Below are positions 17,776-25,930 of a DNA stretch of 64,000 nucleotides, one piece after another. The DNA comes from Halobacillus litoralis (GTDB taxonomy: Bacteria > Bacillota > Bacilli > Bacillales > Halobacillaceae). The position numbers were made by a program, and so were the translations under genes. The stretch covers positions 676,001-740,000 of the forward strand of contig NZ_CP129016.1 in assembly GCF_020524085.2 (NCBI RefSeq), written 5' to 3'. Within the stretch, counting starts at the first letter, position 1. The number at the start of each line of letters is the position of its first letter. A model generated the notes under the pieces. The model did no database searches, was not told where the DNA came from, and saw only the letters and a list, made by a program, of their open reading frames with translations.

Positions 17776-18114
17776 TTAATGGTGAAGAGCGTGATTGATG
17801 GTTTGTTGTAAAAGGTGGATGACGTGTTCATCATCGTGGGAATAAAATAATGTTGTACCCGCTCTTCGATACTTCACCAAGCGTAAATTCTTTAGAAACC
17901 GCAGTTGATGGGAAACGGTCGATTGGCGAAGTTCTAATGTATCGGCGATTTGATTAACAGACATTTCTTGTTCACATAGTAAATGTAGGATTCTGATTCT
18001 TGTCGGATCGGACAACGCTTTGAATGTTTGAGAAACGACGAATAACGTCTCTTCATCCAGTTCATTGGCGTGCTTTTTATCCTGATCCTCTGGTTTATTC
18101 TTATCATCACTCAT
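17776..18114 (-). CDS. cadC: ArsR/SmtB family metal-responsive repressor (CadC/CzrA-like)
   Basis: A 112-residue dimeric repressor that releases DNA on binding metal. The winged helix is at about 25-95: [20 protein letters not shown], then [21 protein letters not shown]. The C-terminal histidine-rich tail ([23 protein letters not shown]) matches an alpha-5 zinc site as in CzrA/SmtB. ATG at 18114 is preceded by GGAAGGTG; the longer reading frame runs through the operator and is not credible. It controls cadA downstream. Confidence 0.9.
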   Translation of the reverse strand: MSDDKNKPEDQDKKHANELDEETLFVVSQTFKALSDPTRIRILHLLCEQEMSVNQIADTLELRQSTVSHQLRFLKNLRLVKYRRAGTTLFYSHDDEHVIHLLQQTINHALHH

Positions 18115-18130
18115 AGAATCGACACCTTCC

Positions 18131-18150
18131 TTATATGCGCATATATTCAT
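18131..18150 (-). promoter_or_regulatory. Candidate CadC/CzrA operator
   Basis: The perfect 12-base palindrome ATATGCGCATAT (18133-18144) sits about 20 bases upstream of the regulator start, next to ATATTCATATATA. ArsR/SmtB repressors bind AT-rich inverted repeats of this kind over their own promoters. Confidence 0.6.
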
Positions 18151-18317
18151 ATATACACTCATCGTATGCGCAGCATTCCATTTTGTCAATGTGTGCTCGC
18201 CCATGTTTTATCTATTTAAAAACGGGAAATTTAATGTATGTGCGACAAAGCAGAATGTTTGGCACTGTCAAATTTTAAATACTACAATGGCACCCACTAC
18301 CAAAAAGGAGGACAATC

Positions 18318-18977
18318 ATGTCTAAAAAAGTACTAATGGTCGTTACGAACCACGAAAAGATTACGGATGAGCAGCCGACAGGAATTTGGTTATCCGAATT
18401 CGGCGAAGCCTATAACGAGTTCAAAAAACATGGCTATGAAGTGACAGTAGCAAGCCCGGAAGGCGGCCGTGCACCTGTCGATCCAGGTAGTGTCAGCGAA
18501 GATGAACCACAAGAGATTTTAGATACGAAACCACATTTAGAAAATACAACACCGATTGCTGATGTCGAAGCTGAAGACTACGATGCGATTTTCTTACCGG
18601 GCGGTCACGGAACGATGTTTGACTTTCCGGATAATGAAAAGCTTCAAAAACTGCTTCGTAACTTTTATGAAACGGATAAAATCGTGGCAGCCGTCTGCCA
18701 TGGTCCCGCAGGTCTTGTCGGAGCTACATTATCTAACGGTGAACCATTGGTTAAAGGTAAACGCGTCAATGCATTTACCGACGCCGAAGAAGTGGAAACA
18801 ACGCTGGATCAACACATGCCATTCCTGCTTGAGAGCAAGCTGAATGAGCTGGGAGCAACATTCGTGAGCGGCCCAAACTGGTCCGAGCATTTTGAAGTGG
18901 ACGGCAATCTGATCACCGGTCAAAATCCACAATCCACAGAAGTCGTTGCCAAAGAAGTCGTGAAACAACTGAATTAA
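18318..18977 (+). CDS. DJ-1/PfpI family protein, Hsp31-like glyoxalase III type
   Basis: A 219-residue cytoplasmic protein. The nucleophile elbow AVCHGPAGL (Cys about 116) and the upstream glutamate-containing ASPEGG and FLPGGHGTMFD blocks match the Hsp31 subclass of DJ-1 proteins, which convert methylglyoxal to lactate or repair glycated molecules. ATG at 18318 has AAAAAGGAGGAC upstream. It is monocistronic with its own terminator. The aldo/keto reductase at 9643 could act on the same toxic aldehyde, but there is no operon link. Confidence 0.9.
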   Translation: MSKKVLMVVTNHEKITDEQPTGIWLSEFGEAYNEFKKHGYEVTVASPEGGRAPVDPGSVSEDEPQEILDTKPHLENTTPIADVEAEDYDAIFLPGGHGTMFDFPDNEKLQKLLRNFYETDKIVAAVCHGPAGLVGATLSNGEPLVKGKRVNAFTDAEEVETTLDQHMPFLLESKLNELGATFVSGPNWSEHFEVDGNLITGQNPQSTEVVAKEVVKQLN

Positions 18978-18982
18978 TAGGT

Positions 18983-19014
18983 AAAGGGGTCCTGAAATAC
19001 AGGACCCCTTTTTC
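18983..19014 (+). terminator. Terminator of the DJ-1/Hsp31-like gene
   Basis: AAAGGGGTCCTG and CAGGACCCCTTTTT form a perfect stem with a T tract. Confidence 0.9.
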
Positions 19015-19245
19015 TTATTCATCGTCGTCTTTCCAACGGCCGAACAAATACGCGTACAGCTTTTGAGCTACACACACATATGAAGCGAGCCAGAGAATCA
19101 ACAAGCCGATGACGATCAACCCTTTAACCCACGTCAATCCAGTAACAATAGTAAAGATTGATGTTCCGAATAAAAGTAGAGTTACACCCACGTGTAGGAC
19201 AGCGGATGAAAGGATTTTGAAACTATTGCTGATCCAGGCAGGCAT
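19015..19245 (-). CDS. Small two-span membrane protein of unknown function
   Basis: A 76-residue protein with two hydrophobic spans (about 17-38 and 42-62) and an acidic cytoplasmic tail (GRWKDDDE). AGGAGGTGA sits nine bases before ATG 19245, which supports real translation. I do not recognise a family. It shares its 3' flank with the DJ-1/Hsp31-like gene terminator. Confidence 0.7.
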   Translation of the reverse strand: MPAWISNSFKILSSAVLHVGVTLLLFGTSIFTIVTGLTWVKGLIVIGLLILWLASYVCVAQKLYAYLFGRWKDDDE

Positions 19246-19405
19246 ATAAAATCACCTCCTGCTCTACTTTATGTGGTAGAGAAAAATCAGCTTGTACGTT
19301 TTGATAGATTCTGCTAAAAAGGGCTTTTACTAAGGACCGCCTAAGAGATGATTGGGCGTTCGTATGTTAAAATGGTTCTCGAAATTGCAGTAGAGGAGAA
19401 TGAAC

Positions 19406-19825
19406 GTGAAAAAAAGACTGGATCATGTCGGAATCGCTGTCCGAAATATCGAAGACAGCATCACTTTTTATACCAAAGTCCTGGGCGGCACTTTGATTGA
19501 CCGTTACCGAAGTGAAGCGAAAGGAGTAGAAAGTGAAATTGCCATCATCGATATTCAAGGTGATCGTACAGAATTATTGATGCCAACGAATAATACGACC
19601 TCCCCAATCGCTCGTTTCATTAAACAAAAAGGAAAAGGGGTTCATCACATCGCATATGATGTAGGTGATTTGGATCAAGCGCTGGAAGAATTAGAGAAAG
19701 AAGGCATACGGACCTTGGAATGGTCATTACGGACTAATAAACACGGCCGCCGTCTCATCTACTTAAACCCAGCTGATACAGAAGGAACCATTATCGAGTA
19801 CTGCGACTACCCTGAAAAACAATGA
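19406..19825 (+). CDS. VOC family protein, methylmalonyl-CoA epimerase-like
   Basis: A 139-residue protein with two beta-alpha-beta-beta-beta modules. LDHVGIAVRNIEDSITFY, then TELLMP, GVHHIAYDV and GTIIEYCDY give the H/E/H/E metal ligands expected of the vicinal oxygen chelate fold. The closest recalled type is methylmalonyl-CoA epimerase, but no mutase gene is adjacent, so the substrate is open. GTG at 19406 is chosen because GAGGAG lies seven bases upstream; ATG 19400 would touch the site. Confidence 0.85.
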   Translation: MKKRLDHVGIAVRNIEDSITFYTKVLGGTLIDRYRSEAKGVESEIAIIDIQGDRTELLMPTNNTTSPIARFIKQKGKGVHHIAYDVGDLDQALEELEKEGIRTLEWSLRTNKHGRRLIYLNPADTEGTIIEYCDYPEKQ

Positions 19826-19862
19826 AAAACCTAGCAGCCCTAATTAGGGCTGCTAGGTTTTT
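19825..19862. terminator. Bidirectional terminator
   Basis: AAAAACCTAGCAGCCC and GGGCTGCTAGGTTTTT form a 16-bp perfect stem between the convergent VOC and FAD oxidoreductase genes. Confidence 0.9.
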
Positions 19863-19875
19863 CATGTGGGGACAT

Positions 19876-21000
19876 TTACTCTGACCCAAGCGCCTCTGAT
19901 ACGTCATAATCCGCTGGATCAAGCTCGGTTTCTTTCCCAAGTACCAGACGGGCAAGCTCTGCACCAACGTAAGGGCCGGAGGTAAGACCGGAAGCCCCGA
20001 GACCATTGGCGACATATAAATTTGACCATTCAGGGATCCCACCGAAAACCGGCAGCGATCCAGGTGTAAATGGTCGGAAACCGACACGTGTCTCAGCAAA
20101 CGTGCTGTCGTAAAGACCCGGAGCGACTTCCAAGGCCTTATCAAACACATAATGGAGACCACCTACGGTCGAGCGTCCATCGAAACCCGCATCAGTTTCA
20201 TGTGTGGCACCAATGACAACACGCCCACCGCCGAAGGAAAGCATGTACTGATTATTTGGAGGCATAATCACAGGCCAATCTTCCGTTTCCGTATTCGTCA
20301 GATCCAAATGGACGATCTGTGCTTTTTGAGGGTGCACAAGAAAATCTATCCCTAGTGGCTTAAGGATCGGTTTTGCCCAGGCACCAGCCGTCACAATCAC
20401 TTCATCCGCTTCATGACGTACACCGTCCACTTCGACAGCGGTCACCTTCTGTCCTTCATGAATAAGGCTCGCCTCTCCATGAATTCTTTCCACCCCATGT
20501 TTCTCAGCTACTCGAATAAGGGCATCTCTCAACTCACGTCCATTAACGCGGGCCGCCCCACTGACATGTATCGCATCGTATCCATCCGCGAGCGGCGGGA
20601 ACATTCTTTTCGCTTCTTCTGATGAAATTCTAGTGATTTCGCCGATTTCAGGTGCGCCATCTTCTCTCCGCTTCAAAGCACGTTCAATTGTTTTTTCTAA
20701 TTTCGCTTCATCCCTTTGGAGACTAATTGCCCCAACACGACGATATCCTGTATGCGTTTCTCCCTCCGCTTCAAGCTGACGGATCAGTTCAGGATAATAA
20801 CGAGCACCGCCTTTGACGAGACGGTACCAGCGCTTGTTGCGGCGTTGAGCGAGCCACGGGCAGACAATTCCAGCTGCTGCTTCTGTCGCCTGTCCTTCAT
20901 CTTTGCGGTCAATGATTTTCACGTCGACGCCTTCTTTTGCTAAGTGGTAAGCGGTGGATGCGCCCAGCACTCCCCCGCCGACAACGATATATTTCTTCAT
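19876..21000 (-). CDS. FAD-dependent amino acid oxidase / dehydrogenase (DadA/DAO family)
   Basis: A 374-residue flavoprotein. The dinucleotide-binding motif VVGGGVLGASTAYHLA is at residues 5-20, with acidic D36 ending the second strand (KIIDRK). GFRPFTPGSLPVFG near 320 and ANGLGASGLTSGPYVG near 345 are the FAD-binding C-terminal blocks of glycine/D-amino acid oxidases. The enzyme would deaminate an amino acid or demethylate an N-methyl amine. ATG at 21000 has AAGGTG eight bases upstream; longer starts extend into the repeat region. Substrate unknown. Confidence 0.9.
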   Translation of the reverse strand: MKKYIVVGGGVLGASTAYHLAKEGVDVKIIDRKDEGQATEAAAGIVCPWLAQRRNKRWYRLVKGGARYYPELIRQLEAEGETHTGYRRVGAISLQRDEAKLEKTIERALKRREDGAPEIGEITRISSEEAKRMFPPLADGYDAIHVSGAARVNGRELRDALIRVAEKHGVERIHGEASLIHEGQKVTAVEVDGVRHEADEVIVTAGAWAKPILKPLGIDFLVHPQKAQIVHLDLTNTETEDWPVIMPPNNQYMLSFGGGRVVIGATHETDAGFDGRSTVGGLHYVFDKALEVAPGLYDSTFAETRVGFRPFTPGSLPVFGGIPEWSNLYVANGLGASGLTSGPYVGAELARLVLGKETELDPADYDVSEALGSE

Positions 21001-21101
21001 AGGTAAACACCTTTTCATTCGTATTTTCATTTCCATGACCATTGTATAGAAAAAGAAACCTCCACTCAAATCCCTATTCAAGTTTATGGGATGAATGGGT
21101 A

Positions 21102-21190
21102 AGTCTCGGTTCCGAGATGTTCGTATGCGTTTAGGGGCTCCGGGAAACCGTTCGCCCCTTTGCCATATAAGTTTCTCGAAACCACTTCTA
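21102..21190 (-). repeat. Intergenic palindromic repeat, copy A (internally deleted)
   Basis: On the minus strand this reads GTGGTTTCGAGA, then GGCAAAGGGGCG, then CGGAGCCCCTA, then an end with CTCGGAACCGAGAC. The same blocks in the same order occur in copy E at 35226-35416, but the central hairpin of about 100 bases is missing here. Confidence 0.6.
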
Positions 21191-21299
21191 GAATATGAAA
21201 TCATTCAGCTTAATAGGAGTATAGGGTTAGAACTCCTCTCACGCCCAGGCAATTGAACCCTGATAACTTGATACAGAGCGCTTTATGCTTCTAAAAACG

Positions 21300-21545
21300 G
21301 GATAGTGGAAGACAATCCAATTTGGGTAAAGGGGTTCGTTTCTCACATACATTGAATGGGGTGGTTGAGAAGCTGTGAGACTCCCGTGGGAGAAAGGAGA
21401 TCGGCGAGATCCCTTAGTGCGGCAGCCCGCCCCAGGAAGCTCGCCACTCCCCCACAGGAAAGTGTTCCAATGCGGGATCGCCCTGGTAGACACGACTGGC
21501 AAACGAACTCCGGTTATCTCGAAACTGAGTCTTCCACAAGCGTGA
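21300..21545 (+). repeat. Intergenic palindromic repeat, copy B
   Basis: It begins with GGATAGTGGAAGA (21300-21312), identical to the left end of copy D at 34885, and ends with CGAAACTGAGTCTTCCAC (21520-21537). The middle is GC-rich with imperfect palindromes (GTGAGACTCCCGTGGGAG). No coding frame is credible in it. Confidence 0.75.
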
Positions 21546-21573
21546 CCTTTAGCTGCAGAAGAGGAAAAGGTAA

Positions 21574-21597
21574 CCCCCGGAGTGTGGACTCCGGGGG
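21574..21597 (-). terminator. Terminator of the 72-residue protein gene
   Basis: CCCCCGGAGT and ACTCCGGGGG form a 10-bp perfect stem. The T tract on the minus strand is weak (TTACCTTTTCC). Confidence 0.7.
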
Positions 21598-21609
21598 CTG
21601 GATTTAAGA

Positions 21610-21828
21610 TTATTTATTTATTTTACATAAATAGGTGTAACAAGCTTCGATGTTGCTGACACAATCATGAATGCCGTCACTTTCAATTTCAATAAGAGCA
21701 AAAGGATTCAACGTAATGGTATAGGAGGCGATGCGTATTCTCGGGTTCTCCTCCGTTAAATTCTGCAATTCTTCATAAACCGGATCCCGCTCTTTTTCAA
21801 CGAAATCAAACCAGCTCGCTTGCTCCAT
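21610..21828 (-). CDS. Conserved-looking small protein, unknown function
   Basis: A 72-residue soluble acidic protein (MEQASWFDFVEKERDPVYEE at the start, a single C-terminal CYTYLCKINK). AGGAGTGGCGGT precedes ATG 21828 and a terminator follows, so it is probably real. I recognise no domain. It lies between repeat copy B and the carbonic-anhydrase-like gene. Confidence 0.65.
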   Translation of the reverse strand: MEQASWFDFVEKERDPVYEELQNLTEENPRIRIASYTITLNPFALIEIESDGIHDCVSNIEACYTYLCKINK

Positions 21829-21890
21829 ACCGCCACTCCTTCGCGAATGTTCTACTTAAAAACTATTCGCCATCAGGAAGAAAAATCCTC

Positions 21891-22274
21891 TTATTCTGTA
21901 ATCACTTCTACTTCCCACTGGTCGTTGACATATAAGCCAATGGCATCCACATTGAATCCCCAGGACTTCACAAGGTCTACAGATTCCTTGATTTGGCCAG
22001 CTTTCACATCACGATCTACAGGGTTACCTGCGCAATTGTAATGGCCGACAACAGCCACTACGCCTGACCCGTGCTTGTCTACGGAAATGCCAATTTTCGT
22101 TTTGACAGCAGCCAGCTGATCTTCAGAGCCTTCCAGCAAGAACTTGGTCGGGCCTGCTTCTGTAATCATGTCGATATATTCCGTACCATAACGTTCCTGC
22201 ATCCAGTGGATGACGGGAAGCTGCACACGTCCATCCATACAATTGATTGCTGTTGCAAATGTTTTTTCTGCCAT
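21891..22274 (-). CDS. Small beta-carbonic-anhydrase-like protein
   Basis: A 127-residue protein. C12-x-D14-x-R16 in INCMDGRVQ and H78-x-x-C81 in VGHYNCAGN match the zinc ligands and Asp-Arg dyad of beta-class carbonic anhydrases, and VVAVVGHYNC matches the strand before them. At 127 residues it is much shorter than usual enzymes (about 190-220). ATG at 22274 is chosen because GGAGGG sits eight bases upstream. Activity as a carbonic anhydrase is plausible but unproven; related short proteins are often annotated only by fold. Confidence 0.75.
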   Translation of the reverse strand: MAEKTFATAINCMDGRVQLPVIHWMQERYGTEYIDMITEAGPTKFLLEGSEDQLAAVKTKIGISVDKHGSGVVAVVGHYNCAGNPVDRDVKAGQIKESVDLVKSWGFNVDAIGLYVNDQWEVEVITE

Positions 22275-22325
22275 AAAAAATCCCTCCAACTATTAAAATT
22301 CTATATTTATTTTATCATAACAAAA

Positions 22326-22354
22326 AAGCAGCAGGAGCGGGTGCCCTGCTGCTT
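22326..22354 (-). terminator. Terminator of the large membrane protein gene
   Basis: AAGCAGCAGG and CCTGCTGCTT form a 10-bp stem; the A run to the left reads as T on the minus strand. Confidence 0.85.
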
Positions 22355-22358
22355 CTCT

Positions 22359-24068
22359 TCAATTGATGCCTTGAATTTGCATTTCTTCTACAGTCCCTGT
22401 TCCGTTATCACGGATACGCGCCTGAATGTTTACTTGGTCTCCTTCTTTCAGGAAAATGGCAAGCGGCGCCTTGCTGGTATTGACCGTATAGATGGTCGTT
22501 TCCCCTTCCAATAAAAATTGGACAGACTGCATGGAATCAGTAGAGGTGACAAGAACGCGGTTAATGGTTCCTGACTTCTCCGTCAGATCGACACCTTGAC
22601 TTCCCTCGACGCTGCTCGGGTCCTGGGCAATTTGCAGACGGTATGCGTTTAATGTCTGCTTGGCTGTATCTCCAAATACTGCAAAGTCTGAATCTGCAGC
22701 TTTAATATACGCATATTGCTTGAACAGACCGTTTGGATCAAGGACGTTTACGATCCATGTCGGGTGGCCATCCACGTTATAGAGAACCGGCATTGTTCCT
22801 GTCCAGTTTTTCTCAGGATACTGTTTGTTTACGATCTGTACAGCTCCTTTGCTGTCCATGATTCCCTGGTTTTGCTGGCCGTTGTAATAAGTGAGGGCCC
22901 CTGTTCGGGCATTGATCAACGTATAACCAAGGGCAGAATCAATGTTTTCTTTCGGTGAAGCCATATCTGTGAAGTAGAACATTTCACCCGCTTCATTAAA
23001 AATCGGTGTGACACTACTTTCTGTTCCTGACTCATTCGGGATCTTTACATCCTTTTTCCCAAAGATTGAATTCAACCATCCATTTACATATTTACCAAAG
23101 TATTCGTTCTCAATCGCTGCCAGTTCAGAACTTACTGATCCTTCAACGAAATCAGGTGCATTGGAAGATTCGAAGGTTTCAATATCACCTGAAACCGGAT
23201 CAACAATCGCCACTTTTATATCATTCATATCCGGACGGTTGGAAAACAGCAGCGGCTTATAGATGGTTTGCACATACCACGGTTTACCATCGTCATCGAC
23301 TTCAATCTGTGCGTCTCCACTTTGGATATAATCCGGATGCTTCCCATAAACGACACGCTGCACATTATGATTAAAGAAGCTTGAGTTCGTGTACCTCATT
23401 TTGCTCTGAACGAACTCCGGCTGTGCATTGATATTCGTAGCTGTAATCGTAAAGTATCCTTCCGTCTCTTTCCCTCTCAAATAACGCCAGAAGCTTGAAA
23501 ACTCGACGGGCGCTACATAAGCGATTTCGCCATCAATTTGCTGAGCTTGTAGTTTTCCTAAATCGTAGAATTGCGTATTCGGCACAACACTCATGGCTTT
23601 TTGCACTTTGTTCCTTGCAGATTCAGGCGCAACAGAGATCGGTGTGTTTTCTTCATTCAAAGGACGAGCTTCCTCTTCCTCTGACTTGGAAATGCTGTCA
23701 TAGCTGTCCTGCAAAGCTAAAATGCTGTAAATGAAAACACCAATGACCGCGACTGCTACGGCTAAAATAACGATTCCTGACAGTGAGCGGTGCATCGTTT
23801 GATATTGCACCGGCACTTTGGCTCCTCCGTACACTAACGGAACAAAAAGAACTGCGACAATCACATTAAAAATCAACATATTTGGTACTGTAATCGTCGG
23901 CATAAACGCATAAATGACGAAGAACATCACGATGACACCGAAAACCAGGACTCCTACTGTCGTTTTCAAGATTTTCTTTCTTCTCATTCGATTTTTCACA
24001 TAGACGATGATCGACAACGTCAAAAATAATAGAAACGATAATACCGTTGTCATTACTATTCCAATCAT
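22359..24068 (-). CDS. Membrane-anchored protein with large extracytoplasmic domain, unknown function
   Basis: A 569-residue protein. Four hydrophobic spans lie at about 5-24, 36-56, 60-80 and 95-117, then an acidic linker (ISKSEEEEARPLNEEN) and about 440 residues predicted outside the membrane, rich in beta segments. Repeated phrases of the kind WYVQTIYKP, TPIFNEAGEMFYFTDM and HPTWIVNVLD suggest duplicated modules, perhaps PepSY-like, but I cannot prove it. No signal peptidase site is needed because the spans anchor it. No binding site close to ATG 24068 is strong. The gene is monocistronic. Confidence 0.7.
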   Translation of the reverse strand: MIGIVMTTVLSFLLFLTLSIIVYVKNRMRRKKILKTTVGVLVFGVIVMFFVIYAFMPTITVPNMLIFNVIVAVLFVPLVYGGAKVPVQYQTMHRSLSGIVILAVAVAVIGVFIYSILALQDSYDSISKSEEEEARPLNEENTPISVAPESARNKVQKAMSVVPNTQFYDLGKLQAQQIDGEIAYVAPVEFSSFWRYLRGKETEGYFTITATNINAQPEFVQSKMRYTNSSFFNHNVQRVVYGKHPDYIQSGDAQIEVDDDGKPWYVQTIYKPLLFSNRPDMNDIKVAIVDPVSGDIETFESSNAPDFVEGSVSSELAAIENEYFGKYVNGWLNSIFGKKDVKIPNESGTESSVTPIFNEAGEMFYFTDMASPKENIDSALGYTLINARTGALTYYNGQQNQGIMDSKGAVQIVNKQYPEKNWTGTMPVLYNVDGHPTWIVNVLDPNGLFKQYAYIKAADSDFAVFGDTAKQTLNAYRLQIAQDPSSVEGSQGVDLTEKSGTINRVLVTSTDSMQSVQFLLEGETTIYTVNTSKAPLAIFLKEGDQVNIQARIRDNGTGTVEEMQIQGIN

Positions 24069-24144
24069 TATGTATCCCCCTTCTTGTCCTTATTTCTTAC
24101 GTTCGAATACAGCGTTATGTTTCAATTATATGTGTAACCATGAG

Positions 24145-24173
24145 AAAAAGCAGAACAATTACGTTCTGCTTTT
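24145..24173 (-). terminator. Terminator of the MBL-fold gene, overlapping its stop
   Basis: AAAAGCAGAAC pairs with GTTCTGCTTTT, followed by T on the minus strand. The stop codon TAA lies in the loop, so the gene and its terminator overlap. Confidence 0.85.
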
Positions 24174-25112
24174 CTTTTTCAAGTAGTCGGCAAGGCCCAT
24201 GGAACAAACTTCTATATCCAGTTTCAGAATATCATAGACCTCATGATTCTGCGGGATTCCTTTTTCCTCTAAATAAGACGCCACTCGATCATGAAGCCGC
24301 TGTTGAATGCCCTCCAGTCCTTGACCTTCTTCTAAAGCATCCTCCGCTACACTCACAAAAACAGGAATCCAGGCACTGACTTGGTCAAACGTTTGATCAG
24401 GATCTTCCGTCTTCCCAAAATGACCGAAATAGAGGCAAGAAGGATTCATTTCCCGAAAACGATCGATGCACTCAAGCATCGCATCCGGATCAAACTGGTT
24501 GGGTGAAGTCGTTGGTAAGTAAAACGTCAATCCATGATCTTTTGTCTGATGATACCGGATCCCTGCCGTATCCCCTGTGAAAATTCCGTTGCTCAGCGAA
24601 TCATAAATGCCAAGGTGGTGCTTTGCATGACCGGGAGTATCATAAAACGTGAGTGTACGATTTTTTGAAAGCGTTAGTGTGTCTCCGTCTGTCTTTGTTT
24701 CAAGGCGCTCTTCCGGTATAGGAAGAATCGGGTCAAACAATTCATCAAACGCTTCTCCATAAACCGCCTTCGCTCCTTGAATCAAACGTGAAGGATCGGC
24801 GAGATGCCGCTTTCCTTTTTCATGGACGATGACCTGTGCGTTCGGGCATTCCTGTAACAGCAGCCCCGCTCCACCCGCATGATCCAAATGGATATGTGTC
24901 AAAATCACGTACGCTACTTTTTCTTTTGGAATCTCCAACTCTTCCAAACCAGCGAGCACTCTCGGTACAGAGGGACTTGGTCCCGTTTCCACAAGCGTAA
25001 TGTCATCTCCACCTAACAAAACGTATGTACCTGTCCGTCCTTCAAACCCCATATCATAACCATCAATCAAAAACACATCATTTCCTAAATCCATCGGCGC
25101 TCTCTTCTTCAA
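24159..25112 (-). CDS. MBL-fold metallo-hydrolase
   Basis: A 317-residue cytoplasmic hydrolase with the two-metal motif ILTHIHLDHAGG (about 74-85), a further histidine in TPGHAKHHLG, the bridging aspartate in FTGDTAGI, and a last histidine in LYFGHFG. The C-terminal helical part resembles lactonase or glyoxalase II-like members, but the substrate is unknown. The start may be TTG 25112 (GAGGTG six bases upstream) or GTG 25121. A candidate cre site lies upstream at 25167-25180. Confidence 0.85.
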   Translation of the reverse strand: MKKRAPMDLGNDVFLIDGYDMGFEGRTGTYVLLGGDDITLVETGPSPSVPRVLAGLEELEIPKEKVAYVILTHIHLDHAGGAGLLLQECPNAQVIVHEKGKRHLADPSRLIQGAKAVYGEAFDELFDPILPIPEERLETKTDGDTLTLSKNRTLTFYDTPGHAKHHLGIYDSLSNGIFTGDTAGIRYHQTKDHGLTFYLPTTSPNQFDPDAMLECIDRFREMNPSCLYFGHFGKTEDPDQTFDQVSAWIPVFVSVAEDALEEGQGLEGIQQRLHDRVASYLEEKGIPQNHEVYDILKLDIEVCSMGLADYLKKKSRT

Positions 25113-25166
25113 TTCCTTCACCTCACCTTATGAATTATCTCTAGTGTACTAGAATTTAACAAATAA

Positions 25167-25180
25167 TGATAACGCTTTCT
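25167..25180 (-). promoter_or_regulatory. Candidate CcpA (cre) site
   Basis: The minus strand reads AGAAAGCGTTATCA, matching the degenerate cre consensus TGWAANCGNTNWCA at 13 of 14 positions (only the first base differs). It lies about 55 bases upstream of the MBL-fold gene. Confidence 0.35.
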
Positions 25181-25210
25181 TAAATAAGCATGTTCCTCCT
25201 CTATAAGCTC

Positions 25211-25382
25211 CCTATACTTGAAGACTAAGTTTCGTGATGTTTCCGGGGTTCGTTGCCATGTTAAGCGTCAGGGGCGGAGGGGAATGGGGAGACTCACTGC
25301 GCTCCCGCGGAAAGCGAGTCATTCCCCGCAAGCCCCATCCACTCAACAAAAGCCTCGAAACTGAGTCTTCCACAATCCTGCC
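25211..25382 (+). repeat. Intergenic palindromic repeat, copy C
   Basis: It starts with CTATACTTGAAGACTAAG and ends with CTCGAAACTGAGTCTTCCAC. Read backwards, the right end (GGCAGGATTGTGGAAGACTC) matches the left flank of copy D at 34881 except for one base. The centre has GGGGCGGAGGGGAATGGG opposite a CATTCCCCGC block. Confidence 0.75.
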
Positions 25383-25464
25383 ATTTCCTTTATTAATTCA
25401 GAAGAAATGGATTGTCACACTTTTGGGCTGGGTGAATATCATGGATTTTGAGGAGATGGTTAAA

Positions 25465-25824
25465 ATGACAGAAGAACGAAAGATGCACCAACAAGGTCAT
25501 ACGAAGCCTTCCTATGAGCAGTGCAATAGAATGAAGTACTATCATGTCATGGTCCAAACCAAAGATGGACGCAGCTTTGATGGAGTCATCACAGACGTGA
25601 ATCACGATAAGATGACGATCTTAGTAAGCGAAGACGTTATGGTGGATGAGGATGGAAATGCCATGGAGGAACGCCAATACGGATATGGACGCCGTCGGGC
25701 ACGCCGCTTCCGTCGTGAAGTCCTTCCAATAGCCGGGCTTGCTACTTTAGCGTTATTCCCTTACTTCGCAAGTCCTTACCCCTATTACTACCCATATTCA
25801 TACGGATACCCTTACTACTACTAA
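25465..25824 (+). CDS. Small protein: LSm-like core plus arginine- and tyrosine-rich tail
   Basis: A 119-residue protein. Residues about 23-60 read YYHVMVQTKDGRSFDGVITD then KMTILV, a pattern like the Sm1 motif of LSm/Hfq-type barrels. Then follow a basic block (GYGRRRARRFRREVLP), a hydrophobic segment, and a tail dominated by Tyr and Pro. Tyr-rich tails occur in Bacillus spore coat proteins, so a coat role is possible but is inference. ATG at 25465 has GAGGAG nine bases upstream. It lies directly after repeat copy C. Confidence 0.75.
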   Translation: MTEERKMHQQGHTKPSYEQCNRMKYYHVMVQTKDGRSFDGVITDVNHDKMTILVSEDVMVDEDGNAMEERQYGYGRRRARRFRREVLPIAGLATLALFPYFASPYPYYYPYSYGYPYYY

Positions 25825-25882
25825 GTAAGCAATAATCTCGTATAGACTGGATGCTCACTTATCTCAGTTACATGGAATAAAT

Positions 25883-25926
25883 TACCGTACCATGGTCATC
25901 CATATTATGGAATATCCGGTACGGCA
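25883..25926. terminator. Bidirectional terminator
   Basis: TACCGTACC and GGTACGGCA form the stem base, with a T run to the right and an AT-rich flank to the left. It separates the tyrosine-rich protein gene from convergent cydC. Confidence 0.75.
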
Positions 25927-25930
25927 TTTT

